A stretch of DNA of 64,000 nt from Chrysomallon squamiferum (Eukaryota > Mollusca > Gastropoda > Neomphalida > Peltospiridae): assembly GCA_012295275.1 (NCBI GenBank), contig CM022674.1, positions 10,492,292 through 10,556,291 of the forward strand, read 5' to 3'. The notes beneath the pieces were generated by a model that ran no database searches, was not told the DNA's origin, and saw only the letters and a program-made list of their open reading frames with translations. The translations under genes were made by a program, and so were the position numbers. Positions within the stretch are counted from its first letter, which is position 1; the number at the start of each line of letters is the position of its first letter. Below, piece by piece: positions 11,585 to 22,650 of the stretch.

Positions 11585-12461
11585 GCAATGAAATAGAATG
11601 TGTGCTCTGTGAGAAATGTGTATGGACTCAGTGTGTAATACATTCAAATACACACAAACAAAGATATCTACCTTACCAGTGGCAGGTGAAAATTTGTGAC
11701 AAATGGGTGAACTTTGACATAGTGGAGAATGAGATGATCGAGCAGTGTTTTTGTAGTCTGAAGTCAGATACAGGAAATATAGAGGTTAGTTAAAAACAAC
11801 CAGAAGCGATAAATGAAATTTCATTTATATGGAATAAAGTATAAGTTTTAATAACACTGACATATGTGAATGCAGTTTTACTTTTGTTTCAGAGTACATC
11901 CTTGAGAAGGTATTGGCCACAAGTTCAGTCCTCCTTGGATCCTGATCTAACCAATGTCCTAAGCTTTTCTCTTTTTGAAAACGTATGTATTAAAAATAAT
12001 TTGAAGCATAATAGTTTATTATGCCATCTGAGAAGATTTCCTCTCTTGTTTTAAGTATACTCTTTTACTATTTTTATTACTTACTACAACGCAACAATAT
12101 GTAAACATGTTAGATGTTAATGGTATTGCAATTCTACTATTACTTTTCTGTGCCACTAATTGAAATTTGCTATATCTATATCTATAATCTATACTCATAT
12201 ATATAGACAGACATACACTCGTTGTTTTTTCAGTTTTCAAAGAATTTCACTATTGCATTTGCCAGTAACTTCATTCCAATTGTTGTTGATTTTCACTTAA
12301 TGAGAGTTTTAGTTTGTTTGGAACTGGGAGTGGTTGATGTCAAAGTTCAGGGTCTCTCAACAGCATCGTATGTCACTGGACAAGAAGACAACTTCACACA
12401 GCTCACACAGTGGTGTTGGTATTTTGAGTCAGACTCTGGAAATTGGCTGCCTTATGAGCCA
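11585..12461 (+). CDS. PARP gene: tandem WWE domain exons
   Basis: The end of exon 10888-11784 carries a WWE domain with its first Trp in YQWQV, the second in DKWVNFD, and the Ile-Glu pair in ENEMIEQCF. Exon 11893-11982 (30 codons) and exon 12234-12461 (76 codons) continue with the linker DVKVQGLSTASYV, shared with PARP11/12 and zinc-finger PARPs, and a second WWE (QWCWYFESDSGNWLPYE). All junctions are phase 0: GAG|gttagt, cag|AGT, AAC|gtatgt, cag|TTT, CCA|gtgaat, tag|GAA. WWE domains recognise iso-ADP-ribose in poly-ADP-ribose chains. Confidence 0.85.
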
Positions 12462-12899
12462 GTGAATATTCAATTTATTTTATTGTTGAACTGCTTTCTT
12501 CTTAAACATCTTATTTATTTTATTTTACTTTTTTATTTGTTCTATTTATTTGCTTATTTATTTCCTTACTTTCAAAATTTTTTTTTCAAAAACCAACATT
12601 ATACGTAACAAAGATATATAATATTAAAAGAAATGAAAATTTATAAAACCACAATTTAAAAAAAGTAAGAAGAAAGAAAGAAAGAGATGATTAAAATGTT
12701 CATGTTAATACCTATAACATTGTTATTCTAATATATTAATAGTTATCAAATAAAATAATCACATATCTCATTCATACATAGTCAAATAACTACACATCAT
12801 GACACACACCTGAAATTACATTACCTATAATATATATCATATGATATATCACATTACACGTTCTATATTATATAAAACAGCATATTGTGTTTATTTTAG

Positions 12900-13253
12900 G
12901 AAAGTCTGCAATATACTCTTGAACTGAAGTACTTGACTGTGCAACCATTTTACAACTTTGAAACAGACAAATGTCAGTATGAAATAAATTTTAGCCAGAT
13001 GACCCAAACACATCTGGAAACATTAAAACAAAGACGACTGCTGAGGAGACCTGCTTTTGTTTCCAGTGATGATGTACAGAGACAAAAAAAAGTGTAAACA
13101 GAAAAATATTGTACAAGAACGATAACTTTCGATTAAGATATTTTGTACCTCATTTTCACTTATTTTAAATGTTTTTCTCTCTTAACGTTTTAAACCCTTG
13201 TCTCTCGTTATCGTATATCTTAATATCCTACTTCATTTTTGTTTTAACTTTTT

Positions 13254-13348
<95 letters not shown>

Positions 13349-13619
13349 TTACTTATTTTGATTACATAATAAAATTAAGAGTTCATCGATGTCTTTCGTC
13401 GAAGAAGTTTCCACGTTCACCAACTCTCCCAGACAACTGGTGGCCTCTAGACTGTTACCAGCCAGTAGAACTGGTGAAACTAAAACTTGATGACTTGACC
13501 GAAGACGAGGAGGTGAAAACTGTGATGAAATAATTTTTCTCTACCATGAACAAATCGGAAGTAAAATTGAAATTTTTGTTTCGCATTCAGAATCTACCCA
13601 TGTGGGAACGGTATTGTAG
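12900..13619 (+). CDS. PARP gene: second WWE end and linker exons (12900-13093, 13380-13619), one stop inside
   Basis: Exon 12900-13093 completes the WWE and gives the RRPAFVSSDDVQ linker. Exon 13380-13619 reads SPTLPDNWWPL, the usual entry to the PARP catalytic domain, then LTEDEEVKTVMK, TAA (13531-13533), FFSTMN and RIQNLPMWERYC. The last motif is the conserved RIQN-x-x-LWE element. Both sides of the TAA are in the same frame and the codon aligns with a Leu-like position before FxxTM, so a TTA-to-TAA change is plausible. Phases across both introns (2 then 2) match the flanking exons. A 90-bp (CT)n array lies in the intron directly before this exon. Confidence 0.8.
13253..13346. repeat. (CT)n microsatellite in a PARP intron, about 94 bp
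   Basis: An uninterrupted CT array ends 33 bases before the exon at 13380 and could serve as its polypyrimidine tract. Confidence 0.95.
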
Positions 13620-13794
13620 GTAAGAGTCCACAATTTATGACACTCTTTACATACAATTAAATTGCCTAAATACATTATGTATACTTCAAAATATGTTTTA
13701 TTTATTTATTTATCATCATCATTATCATCATATTTTGTTTTGTCCAATCTTAGTTCATAAATAATTTATTATATATGATTTGTACTGCCTCAGA

Positions 13795-14035
13795 TACAGG
13801 TGTTTAATCAGTATGTCATCCTTAAATAATAAATCAGTGATATATATTTAATCAGTATGTACTCATTAAATAAATAATCAATGATATACCTTAATCAGCA
13901 AGTTTTCATTAAATAATAAATCAGTGATAGATATTTAATCTGTAGGTACTGATTAAATAAATAATTAGTGATCGATGTTTAATCAGTATGTTCTCATTAA
14001 ATAAATAATCAATTATCGATAGTTGATTAATATTT
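13795..14035. repeat. Intronic tandem repeat, about 60-bp units, four to five copies
   Basis: Successive units contain tttaatcagtatgt, tcattaaataa and atcagtgatagat, with alternating longer and shorter forms. They fill much of the intron before the PARP catalytic exon. Confidence 0.8.
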
Positions 14036-14157
14036 TCTAACAGCCATCTGTAGTTTTATGAAAGAAATAGTTGATCTCCAAATAGTTGAGAAGTAATCTA
14101 TAATATTTGTAAATATTATGAATCTTTCGAGACCAAATGTATTTTTCTCTTTTGCAG

Positions 14158-15127
14158 TAAGACAAATGCAATGTCGATGAACAGGGATGATGAAGGAGAT
14201 ATTAACGAAAGATTTCTCTTTCATGGAACCAGTGATGACGTCAGTGTCATACGTGGAATCTGCCACAACAACATCGATTTCAGACTGAACGGCAAACATG
14301 GAACATCGTACGGAAAGGGAGCTTATTTTGCGCGGGATGCCAAATACAGCCACTGCTACGCCACAGGATCACATTGCTTCATGTTCATTTCAAAGGTTCT
14401 TATAGGACAGTATGCTAAAGGTAAAAGTTCATATCGTCGGCCTCCTTCTAGGAAAGGACATTTTCTTTATGATTCCTGTGTCGATGATGCAAATAATCCA
14501 TCAATTTTTGTAATCTTTGACACTTCTCAGAGTTACCCACTGTTTCTACTTCAATACTCTGTGGAGACCAGATCAGAATTGCCTTCATCAAGCTCCTCAG
14601 TACCTGTTTCACAGTCGATTACTCCTACCATAAATTCTCAAATGCAGACTTCAGTTAGCAGCACAACCAATAATTCCAACACAACACCAAAAATTCACAC
14701 TTCTACTTCTACAGTAAATACTTTGAAGACAACACCAATATTTCACAGTTCTACTTCTACAGCCAATACTTCCAACACAACACCAAAAATTCACAGTTCT
14801 ACTTCTACAGCCAATACTTCAAACACAAAACCAATATTTCACAGTTCTACTTCTACAACCAATACTTCCAACACAACACCAATATTTCACAGTTCTACTT
14901 CTACAGCCAATACTTCCAACACAACACCAAAATTTGACAGTTCTACTTCTGCAGTAAAACTTCCAACACAACACCAAGATTTCACAGTTCTACTTCTACA
15001 GCCAATACTTCCAACATTACAACAAGATTTCACAGTTCTACTTCTGCAGTTAAACTTCCAACACAACACCAAATTCAAATTCTACAGTAAATACTTCCAA
15101 CACTTCACCAAGTTCAACTTCCACTGA
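14158..15127 (+). CDS. PARP gene: catalytic domain exon with Ser/Thr-rich repeat tail
   Basis: After a TTTTGCAG acceptor the frame reads DERF-like NERFLFHGTSDD, where His binds NAD, then YGKGAYFARDAKYSHCYA with the second catalytic Tyr. The third triad position falls in KVLIGQYAKG; it is not Glu, so mono- rather than poly-ADP-ribosylation is expected. RKGHFLYDSCVDD and SIFVIFDTSQSYPLFLLQY finish the fold in the manner of PARP7/11/12/14. The phase joins TGTAG|T from the previous exon. The domain is followed by a Ser/Thr/Asn tail of 16-residue repeats. Confidence 0.92.
14680..15110 (+). repeat. 48-bp coding minisatellite (16-residue Ser/Thr-rich units) at the PARP C-terminus
   Basis: Units read TTPIFHSSTSTANTSN with K/I and I/F changes. 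Near 14950 a gtaaatacttcc unit becomes gtaaaacttcc, losing one base, and the following copies are read in another frame until the stop at 15125-15127. About eight to nine copies in all. Confidence 0.88.
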
Positions 15128-15857
15128 TACTGCTAACGCATCATACCTATGTGCGATTCTGTGACATTTTGAAGCACATTTATACCTCTTGAAATTATAA
15201 TTTTTATTTATTTCTTGTTTTTGTTTTTTACTTTAATTTTCTCTTAAATAATCTCGTTGTATTTGTTTTTCTGTATGCAGTGTAGATTTTTATCAATACT
15301 TTGTTAGCGGTTTTGTTATTTAGGGCAAGGACATCTTAACACACATGAACCCTGGAAACTTGCCCAGGGGTCACATTAGTATGTTGTGACTTACAGTCAA
15401 TAAATAGCTATACTATACCACTCTCTACTATACTATACTATACTATAATATAATATATAATAATATAATATAATATACTTTTATATAACGTAATAAAACA
15501 TATTATGCTGTGAAGATTTGTTATTGGAAATGGCATATTTAGCCTATGTTTCACTAAAGATAATAAACATTATTAAAGTTATGTTTGATGATAAGAAGTG
15601 GACACTGTGTAGGTATGCGGCCCAATGAACAGTTTTTTTCCACAGGGCTATAATGCATTTAAGATGACCTTGTTTATTTTGTTAATTACTGGGAAGAATT
15701 TGTTTTGTTTCGTGCAACCAAAATTGAGAAAAACAACAAAGTTCTTTTTCTATTTCATATTTCATGTGCACATTTCAATGTATCTGTTCTCAAACTGATC
15801 AGTTGTTGAATACCACTTCTGCTAACTCCACAAGTGCAGGATGTGTAGTTTCAAGCC
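15128..15857. other. PARP 3' region and AT-rich spacer
   Basis: Contains AATAAA at 15399-15404, a candidate polyadenylation signal, and tandem tactata/taatata simple sequence at 15430-15480. No coding frame is supported. Confidence 0.5.
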
Positions 15858-16157
15858 ATGGATAACGGACCTGATGTTCCACAGGCTGAGCTATTCAATG
15901 AGTATGTGGTTTCTACATGGATACACGATGATGCCAGATTTCCTTTGATTTGGTGGAATCATCATCTGCCCACTGGCCCCAGAACAAAATCTGATGTGGA
16001 GATTTTTCATTCCAGAATCAGCTTGACCATCCAAATAAACAGATTTGTAGAACTGATAAAAGGGATAGAAACATCAGAACCTGCTAAACTGAGGCAGATA
16101 AACTTTGGATCTGCCCCACCATCAAGGGAGTTTATAAACAGACAGAACATAGATTAG
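15858..16157 (+). pseudogene. Fragment of a MULE-type transposase, C-terminal part
   Basis: The frame contains LFNEYVVSTWIHD, FPLIWWNHH and GPRTKSDVEIFHSRIS, matching the WN-x-x-x-GPRTNN-x-x-E-x-WH block found near the C-terminus of Mutator-like (MULE) transposase-derived proteins that carry FLYWCH domains in invertebrates. Only about 100 residues remain; no DDE catalytic core is visible upstream. It is most likely a decayed transposon copy. Confidence 0.65.
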
Positions 16158-16452
16158 TGAGACTGAAAGCACAGCTAATCCTTGGCCGGGAGGTTATGGT
16201 CTGTTCCACTCAACACGGTTATACGATGCAGTAAAAATCACATTGTAATTTCTTGATCTAATCTTAACTTTTGATCGCAACTAAAATGAAAGCTGTTCAA
16301 ATTAACAGTTGTACCATGATAGCACATACACATTCATGTGTATGTGAGTGAGTAATGTTAAACAAAAGTGTATATATACACACACACACAAATATACATG
16401 CACACAACTGCTCTGCTGGCAGTACCAATTTTTGTAGGATGGCAAACGCATA

Positions 16453-16678
16453 GATCAACTTGAAATTCATTCCAAATTCATGTGGCAAGCGTACATTAGT
16501 GCATCAGGGACATAGATTTAGGATCAAGAGTAATAAAAGAGATACTGTTCATTGGAAATGTTGCAAAGTCGGTTGTCCATCTACTATTAATACCTCGAGA
16601 GATTTAATTACGAGCTACCGAAATCTTCACAACCATGAACGCGACAGATGTGATAAAGTGAATAAATGTTATGAATAA
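16453..16678 (+). pseudogene. FLYWCH-type zinc finger fragment
   Basis: The frame starts at INLKFIPNSCGKRTLVHQGH and continues with a W-K-C-C-x-x-x-x-C core (HWKCCKVGC) and a NLHNHE end, the F/Y-x-L / W / C-x-x-x-x-x-C / H-x-H layout of FLYWCH fingers. These DNA-binding domains sit at the N-terminus of MULE-derived proteins. A TAG lies just before INLKF and no downstream transposase follows, so it is a fragment. It lies downstream of the MULE piece, the reverse of protein order. Confidence 0.7.
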
Positions 16679-18976
16679 CTATAATTTTATCTATGTGAAT
16701 GTTATGAATGTCCAATTATTTATAGATGTAATAAAGTGAACAAATGTTATGAATCACTATAGTTTTAACTATGCAGTAAAATAAACGATGAAGTAATTTA
16801 ACGATTTGTTCAGGTTATTTATTGATACAGACTATTCCATAATCGCTTATTGTACTTGAGGTTAGCGCGTATCAGTGATTTCTATATAAGAACAATAGAG
16901 TTCTGTATAAGAACAATAATACGGAGACATCCCGTGTTATTCAAGGTAAACGGCACGTTATTAGTAATGCGCTCAACCTTGTCTTGTATTGTTTAATGCG
17001 TCTGCGTTATGGGATCTCAGTCTTTTGGGAGGGCACCCACAGATTCACGAGTCAGTATGACACAAAGAATTACATTACACAGGTGTGTGCGTCAGTAGTA
17101 TATACAAAGAATTATATTACATGGGTGTTTGGGTCAGTAGGCTATATAAGTGAATACATTACAGGGTACAAAGGTCAGTACGATTTACAATGGATTATAT
17201 TACAGTGGTATATGGGTCTGTAGGGTTGACAAATATTTATATTACAGCGTTGAACATCTGAGCATATTTCTCAAAAACAATATTACAATCAGGCAAAATA
17301 CATTAAAGGAACAAGTTACATGAGACTGTGTTACAGATGCGTATGACTATTTTTTTCATTACATACTGAAGTTCATTGTTACATAGTGATTAGTATTATA
17401 AGGGCAATGTATAATTAATTATATTCCTGACGTTAAATGGATTATATGTGTACGCACACACACACACACACACACACACATACAAACAATTATTGATAAC
17501 TGAAAACTTCTTTTTTCTTGTTTGGTACAATTATTATGTAGGGAACAGGATTGTTGGTAAATTTAGACTCACTGACTATTCAGTTATTTTATATATTTAA
17601 ATGTCAGTCACTATCTTGCTTATCATATAAATGATTACTGCTTGACAGTCACATAATAAACAAAAGTTAGTTGGGCATAATTGCATGCAAGCTATATATG
17701 AAAATGAATATTACTCGTAGTCATGCAAAAAGAGTTATGTGAAAGATATCCATGCTTAAGAAAAGAAAAACAATGTTTTTATTTATATTTAATATTTCTC
17801 TTATTGCTATTGATTTATGTCTATGATCTTTTACCACTGTATTAAATAAATTCTTATTATAATTTTTATGATATAAAAAAGACATGTAACTTTACTGATC
17901 TAAAGGTTGATATATATCGATAAACAAACCGATTAGAAAGAAATATACATAGATACGGACAGACAGACAGACAGATCAGTGGTTGAAATGCTTTGCTGTT
18001 ATTATTTTTATTAGTGTTATTTTATTAGTACTAGTAATAAACAAGTCAATTAAATAGTATCTTTTATGCATTCATATTAACATATTGTATTATCTTTATT
18101 ACTCATAAACAATAAATAAACTTTACCGAATTGTTATATATATCTTATTTTATAACAATAGTTAATTACAGCACAATTTAACTATTTCATGAAGTTCAAT
18201 GTTTATGTCTTGTGTAATTTCCACACACAACAAATACTAACTCTAAGATATATAAATAGTTAACTACAAACTGCTTATTTCCTGTTCTAGATATCTCATA
18301 CGAAAATTGATTAATAAATACTTTTTCATCTAAGCAATTTATTTCTTTAAAAGAAGCATAAACAACCAGAAACAGTAACTGGAAAAGTGTAATGACCGAG
18401 TTCAAAGAAATTACATAAAGAGATGTTCAGAGAGAAAGAAAACAAAACTAAATCGCACACACTTTACAGCTTTAGTTTAGTTATTTCAGAAATGCAAAAA
18501 TAACAACGTTTGAAGCTGTACACATTTCATAGTTTAAATGTGATCTATGGCTACAGTATCAGGGACAGTTTCAAGTCACATCATACATTTATGAAAATTG
18601 CTAAATAATTTAGGATCTGAAATCTACATTATTTTTTGTTATTATAATGATTTTGTTTTTATTATTATTATTATTATTATTACCGGATATCAGTATTTAT
18701 TACAAAAGAGTCCCAAAAATATAGTCTACACTTTGCGTACATTTTGCATCACTCTCACCTAACGACTGAGTTCTGATCCTCATGTTATCAATATCGAGAG
18801 ATTTGAACACCTGGTGGTCATACGATTTGGGATCGGAGACCATCTTCAAAAACAGATTTCTCCGCAGCCGTGCTCTTTGTAGATTGCATCTCTGATTGTC
18901 GAATATCATCTCATTATCGAACTCGGGGAAAACCTCGTCTTCAGAATCACTCAAACTCTCTTCAAGAACTTCCTTC
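16679..18976. repeat. AT-rich spacer with a degenerate roughly 43-bp tandem repeat at 17040-17250
   Basis: Units carry gtcagta, a tataca/tgacac segment, aagaattatattaca and tgggtgt. At 16690-16770 there is a short duplication of tgaatgttatgaat / gataaagtgaa(c/t)aaatg that copies the end of the FLYWCH fragment. Also a (CA)n at 17454-17480. No gene is supported; the 18700-18976 part could be read as an extension of the decarboxylase tail in another frame. Confidence 0.6.
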
Positions 18977-19190
18977 TCAGCTTGTCGGTTGCTGTCGCGA
19001 CGGTGTAACAATAGTTCTGACGTCATCTCTACTATGACGTCCCAAGCATAGGTGATATACGAGACCCATGGTAACTTCTCCGAGTATTTCAAACCGATCA
19101 TCTTTTTCTACCAGACTTTCAAACAGCTTCGCTAGACGAACATGCTGAATAATGTTAATATATATATCTGATTACGAGAGAGATTGTTTT

Positions 19191-19227
<37 letters not shown>

Positions 19228-20319
19228 TCAAAAATCAATACTGCCTCATTTACATTTAATTTTGTTTAGGGGTCGGGGGACCTAGCCTGTCAGCCAGACC
19301 CGGAGCTTTTCACGATTACTATTGATATTATGAAGATAGTCAATGTATTTTTAACACAGAGTATTAATATTTTAAATAAGGCTTCAGAAAAATAATAATA
19401 ATACAGATAAAAATACAGATAAATAAATGGAAATAACTGAAACTACTTTATATTACTTGTCAGTACTTAATATACACAACATTCACTTGTACATATTTAA
19501 ATATAAATCATATGTGTTCGGTCAGAATTAATTAATTACATATTTTATTGAAATGGAGCCTACATGTCCCATTTGATGTAGTACTACATAATTTAAAACA
19601 CCAAATAACGAACAATAAACTTATGAATAATATAAAAAGGAAAAACCATCCAAGTTGTGAATTATTTTTCCTAAACTCAGTTTTGATATTATTAAAGATT
19701 TAAAGACAAATATAATATTAATTCACCCGATTTATAAGTTAATTTGTTTCATTAATCATAATTTTTTTATGTTATTATTTTTGGATCATCATTACTATTT
19801 GATAATGTTCATGTTACTAACGCGATTCGTTTCATCAAGAACGAGGACTCTGCTATGTCACCAAATATGACTGTGAGACTTACCTCCCTTATACGATGCT
19901 GAAGCCCTTCGACGTCGTAGGTTCGTAAAACGAACCAAAGTTTCAGAGATCGAAACCGCCTGCTTAAAGGTATTCCCCAGTGCTGATAAATAAACAAATT
20001 ATCAATCAATTAATTGTCTGATGACTATATTGAACTTACGACCCTAAGTAAACATCAGGTATAGATATATAGATATGTGGATTCTTTTCCGACTGGCTTT
20101 AATGGAAAACAACCCAGGTAGTGAAATGATCATACGATTTCGTTAAACTCTCTCAGCATAAATAACGATGAAAAATCAATATAGATTAATTAATTAATAT
20201 TCACTTACTCTGAAGTCAATTGCTTGGTCTCCATGTTTATGTTGTAGATAGAGTGGATCAACAGTTAGAGCTCCCGATAATGTGTCCTGTTCTCTCACCC
20301 TGCAATAAATATATACATA

Positions 20320-20760
20320 GACAAAAAAAACACAGATACGAACAGATAGACTGACATAATGATTTAGACTGACAGATACATATATACTTATACATACACA
20401 GAGATAGACAAATATATACATATATCCATATATATATAGAGAGATAGATGAATGAATAAATTAACAAACACATTGATAAATTAATGAATAAATGAATAAA
20501 TAAATAGACAAAGAGACCGACGCACAGATAAACCAGATCAACAGATAGATAGATAGATATATAAATATACAAACTGTAGAATGAATTAATAAACAAATAA
20601 ATAAATAAACGAACACAAATGTAAATATTTGAGTAAACAGTCAAATAAGTAAGTAAATAAGTAAGTTAGTAAGTAAATAAATAAGAAAAAGTGTAAATAT
20701 CTCAATAAGCTAACAAACAAACAAACAAAAAGTAAAAAGTAAATAATAAAAACCTGCAAA
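20320..20760. repeat. Simple-sequence-rich decarboxylase intron
   Basis: Imperfect gata, ataa and aaac repeats fill the intron between exons at 20299 and 20808. Long frames on the minus strand here are Ile/Tyr/Leu-rich artefacts of the repeats. Confidence 0.7.
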
Positions 20761-21059
20761 AATCATGTAACCAGATACATAAATTAATTCATCATAAACT
20801 AACTTACCACATTAATGAACAGTCAAAATTTATTTGTAACCATTTATTGGTGTTGAAATTCAGAGAGTTGGCATTCTACAAAGTAAAACAAAAATCTGAA
20901 TGAACACATTAGTAAAAGTAACTGTTTAAAATGTCGACCTTTGACCTACATGGGTGTAAAGAAGCTAATAAACTTGAAATTAATGTCTCTCCTTAATCAC
21001 GTTGTTATTTTTATATGTGAGATTGCTTGTAGTTTATATAAAAAAATATATATATATTT

Positions 21060-21376
21060 TTCTTAATTAATATTAGTAGTAGTAGTAGTAGTAGTAGCAG
21101 TAGTAGTATTGTTGTTGTTTTTGTCATTGTTTATATATAAATATATTCTATTTGGTTTAGAATATGCAACAGTGCTTAATGGATTGGGGTATTTAGATTT
21201 ACAAATTGTATTGTATGAATAGGTTACTCTAATGTGTTTCTTTCTTTTTCTTTCTTTCCTTCTTTCTTTCCCTCTTTCTTTCTTTCTTTCTTTCTTTATT
21301 TATTTATTTATTACTTCTACTACTACTGCTACTATTACAGTACTAGTACTATTATTATTACTGCTATTATTATTGC

Positions 21377-21407
<31 letters not shown>

Positions 21408-21420
21408 TAATCTCAAATAC
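21060..21420. repeat. Compound microsatellites in a decarboxylase intron
   Basis: (TAG)n at about 21070-21108, (CTTT)n at about 21238-21297, (TTA)n at about 21340-21408, the last ending next to the donor of exon 21582-21421. Confidence 0.9.
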
Positions 21421-22286
21421 CTCAACCCCTTTTAAAAGATGTTGAAATTCAGGACAGATGAAGGCGTTGCCGGCGTATGCAGCGTCGACGTGAAGCCAGA
21501 CGTCCTCTTTGGCGCACACCTCACCAATTTCCTCCAGGTTGTCGAATGAACAGCAAGCCGTCGTCCCCAACGTAGCACACACCTACAAAACAAAAGTCAG
21601 AGGATAATAATAAACATAACGTAAACAAGTACAAAACATGCAAACAAGCAAATACACAAAAACGCAAACACAAACAAACAAACAAAAAAAAGCCCATAGA
21701 AACAAACAAATGAATAAATAAACAAATAAGTAAATATATAAATAAATAAGTAAACAAATACATAAATGTATTACACTAAAGGCGTTATAATTATATATAT
21801 ATATATATATATATAATACTAACTGCACGGCAAAATAAATAATTAAAATTTAGAAAACAAACAAACGTAAAACCAAAACGATAATAAACAAGATCAGAGA
21901 CATGCATATACGGGCATCTTTAAATATGCAAAAACACGCAAACGCACACCAAAAATACTTACGTAGAAAGGTATCAGTCCCAGTCCACGATCTTCCTTTA
22001 AAAACAAGTAGATAAAAATATTTAATATTAAACATAAAAAAATAACTTATTTCTGTTATGATAATACTTTTAAAAATCGTTAAAACTATTTAACATTAAT
22101 AATACAAACGTAATTTACACTAATGTTACAACAGTGTCTGTATTTAAAACGTGACAAATTATTTATTTATGTTTTATTTTTATTTTTTACTATTATATTT
22201 TTTGTGCAATATTTAACTAATGTTATAAAATAAAAATATTTTACATTGAAATTTTAATACTTATTATATTTTAAAATACAAAAATG

Positions 22287-22400
<114 letters not shown>

Positions 22401-22605
22401 CGTAAGTCTCAGTCGAACGTTTAATTATATTTAGATTAGCGTGGTTAACAGTGAATATTTGACAGTTCGCGCTGTTTGAAACACTCACAGTTTACGTTAA
22501 TGATCCATTTTACTTATGAATTCTACAGCAAACACTACAGAAATACATATTTAAAATCCAAAATCTACAGTAAACATTAACACAAAATTAATATTTAATA
22601 TCCAG

Positions 22606-22650
22606 GGATCAGCTAGCGAGTGTGTGCTGGTAGCCTCTGCCTATCTCCAC
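22606..22650 (+). CDS. Short decarboxylase-like exon in the opposite orientation to the rest of the gene
   Basis: After an AATATCCAG acceptor (CAG at 22603-22605) the plus strand reads GSASECVLVASAYLH and then GTACAA, a possible donor. GSASE-x-x-LVA is the conserved block that precedes the residues in the minus-strand exon EDRGLGLIPFY in group II decarboxylases (VIQGSASE-x-x-LVALLAAR). Its order relative to the other exons is right but its strand is wrong. It is only 15 codons, so chance similarity is not excluded. Confidence 0.5.

Larger units (their letters stand above)
10888..15127 (+). pseudogene. WWE-WWE-PARP mono-ADP-ribosyltransferase gene (PARP12/PARP11-like layout), with disabling lesions
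   Basis: Exons with matching phases: 10888-11784, 11893-11982, 12234-12461, 12900-13093, 13380-13619 and 14158-15127. They encode an 18-residue repeat region, a first WWE domain (YQWQVKICDKWVNFD), a second WWE (LSTASYVTGQ, WCWYFESDSGNWLPYE), the linker with YEINFSQMTQTHLE and LRRPAFVSSDDVQ, and a PARP catalytic domain. Such proteins bind ADP-ribose units through WWE and transfer mono-ADP-ribose. Lesions: TAA at 11072-11074, a one-base loss between about 11217 and 11245, TAA at 13531-13533, and a frame change in the C-terminal repeats near 14950. The catalytic exon itself is intact. Decay of a gene copy is the simplest reading; unrecognised splicing around 11071 (GCAAG-GTAAAA looks like a donor) or sequence error are alternatives. 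A possible AATAAA lies at 15399. Confidence 0.85.
18977..21995 (-). pseudogene. Group II PLP-dependent decarboxylase (aromatic-L-amino-acid / histidine decarboxylase family), C-terminal half
   Basis: Six minus-strand exons in order and phase: 21995-21963 (EDRGLGLIPFY), 21582-21421 ([27 protein letters not shown]), 20875-20808 (NFNTNKWLQINFDCS), 20299-20209 (LTVDPLYLQHKH), 19982-19884 ([20 protein letters not shown]) and from 19144 (HVRLAKLFESLVEKDDRFEI, ending MGLV). The family removes the carboxyl group from L-DOPA, 5-HTP, tyrosine or histidine to make amine transmitters. The cofactor Asp (HVDAAYAG) and Schiff-base Lys (NTNKW, usually NPHKW or NPSKW) are present. The N-terminal half is not found on this strand. 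The last exon leaves the family after MGLV and stops at 18977-18979; the next 55 or so residues normally present are missing. Substrate cannot be assigned. Confidence 0.85.

Noticed and set aside
13510-13560. A 49-bp intron that would remove the TAA at 13531
   Set aside because: Too short for animal introns and it would delete conserved residues of the exon.
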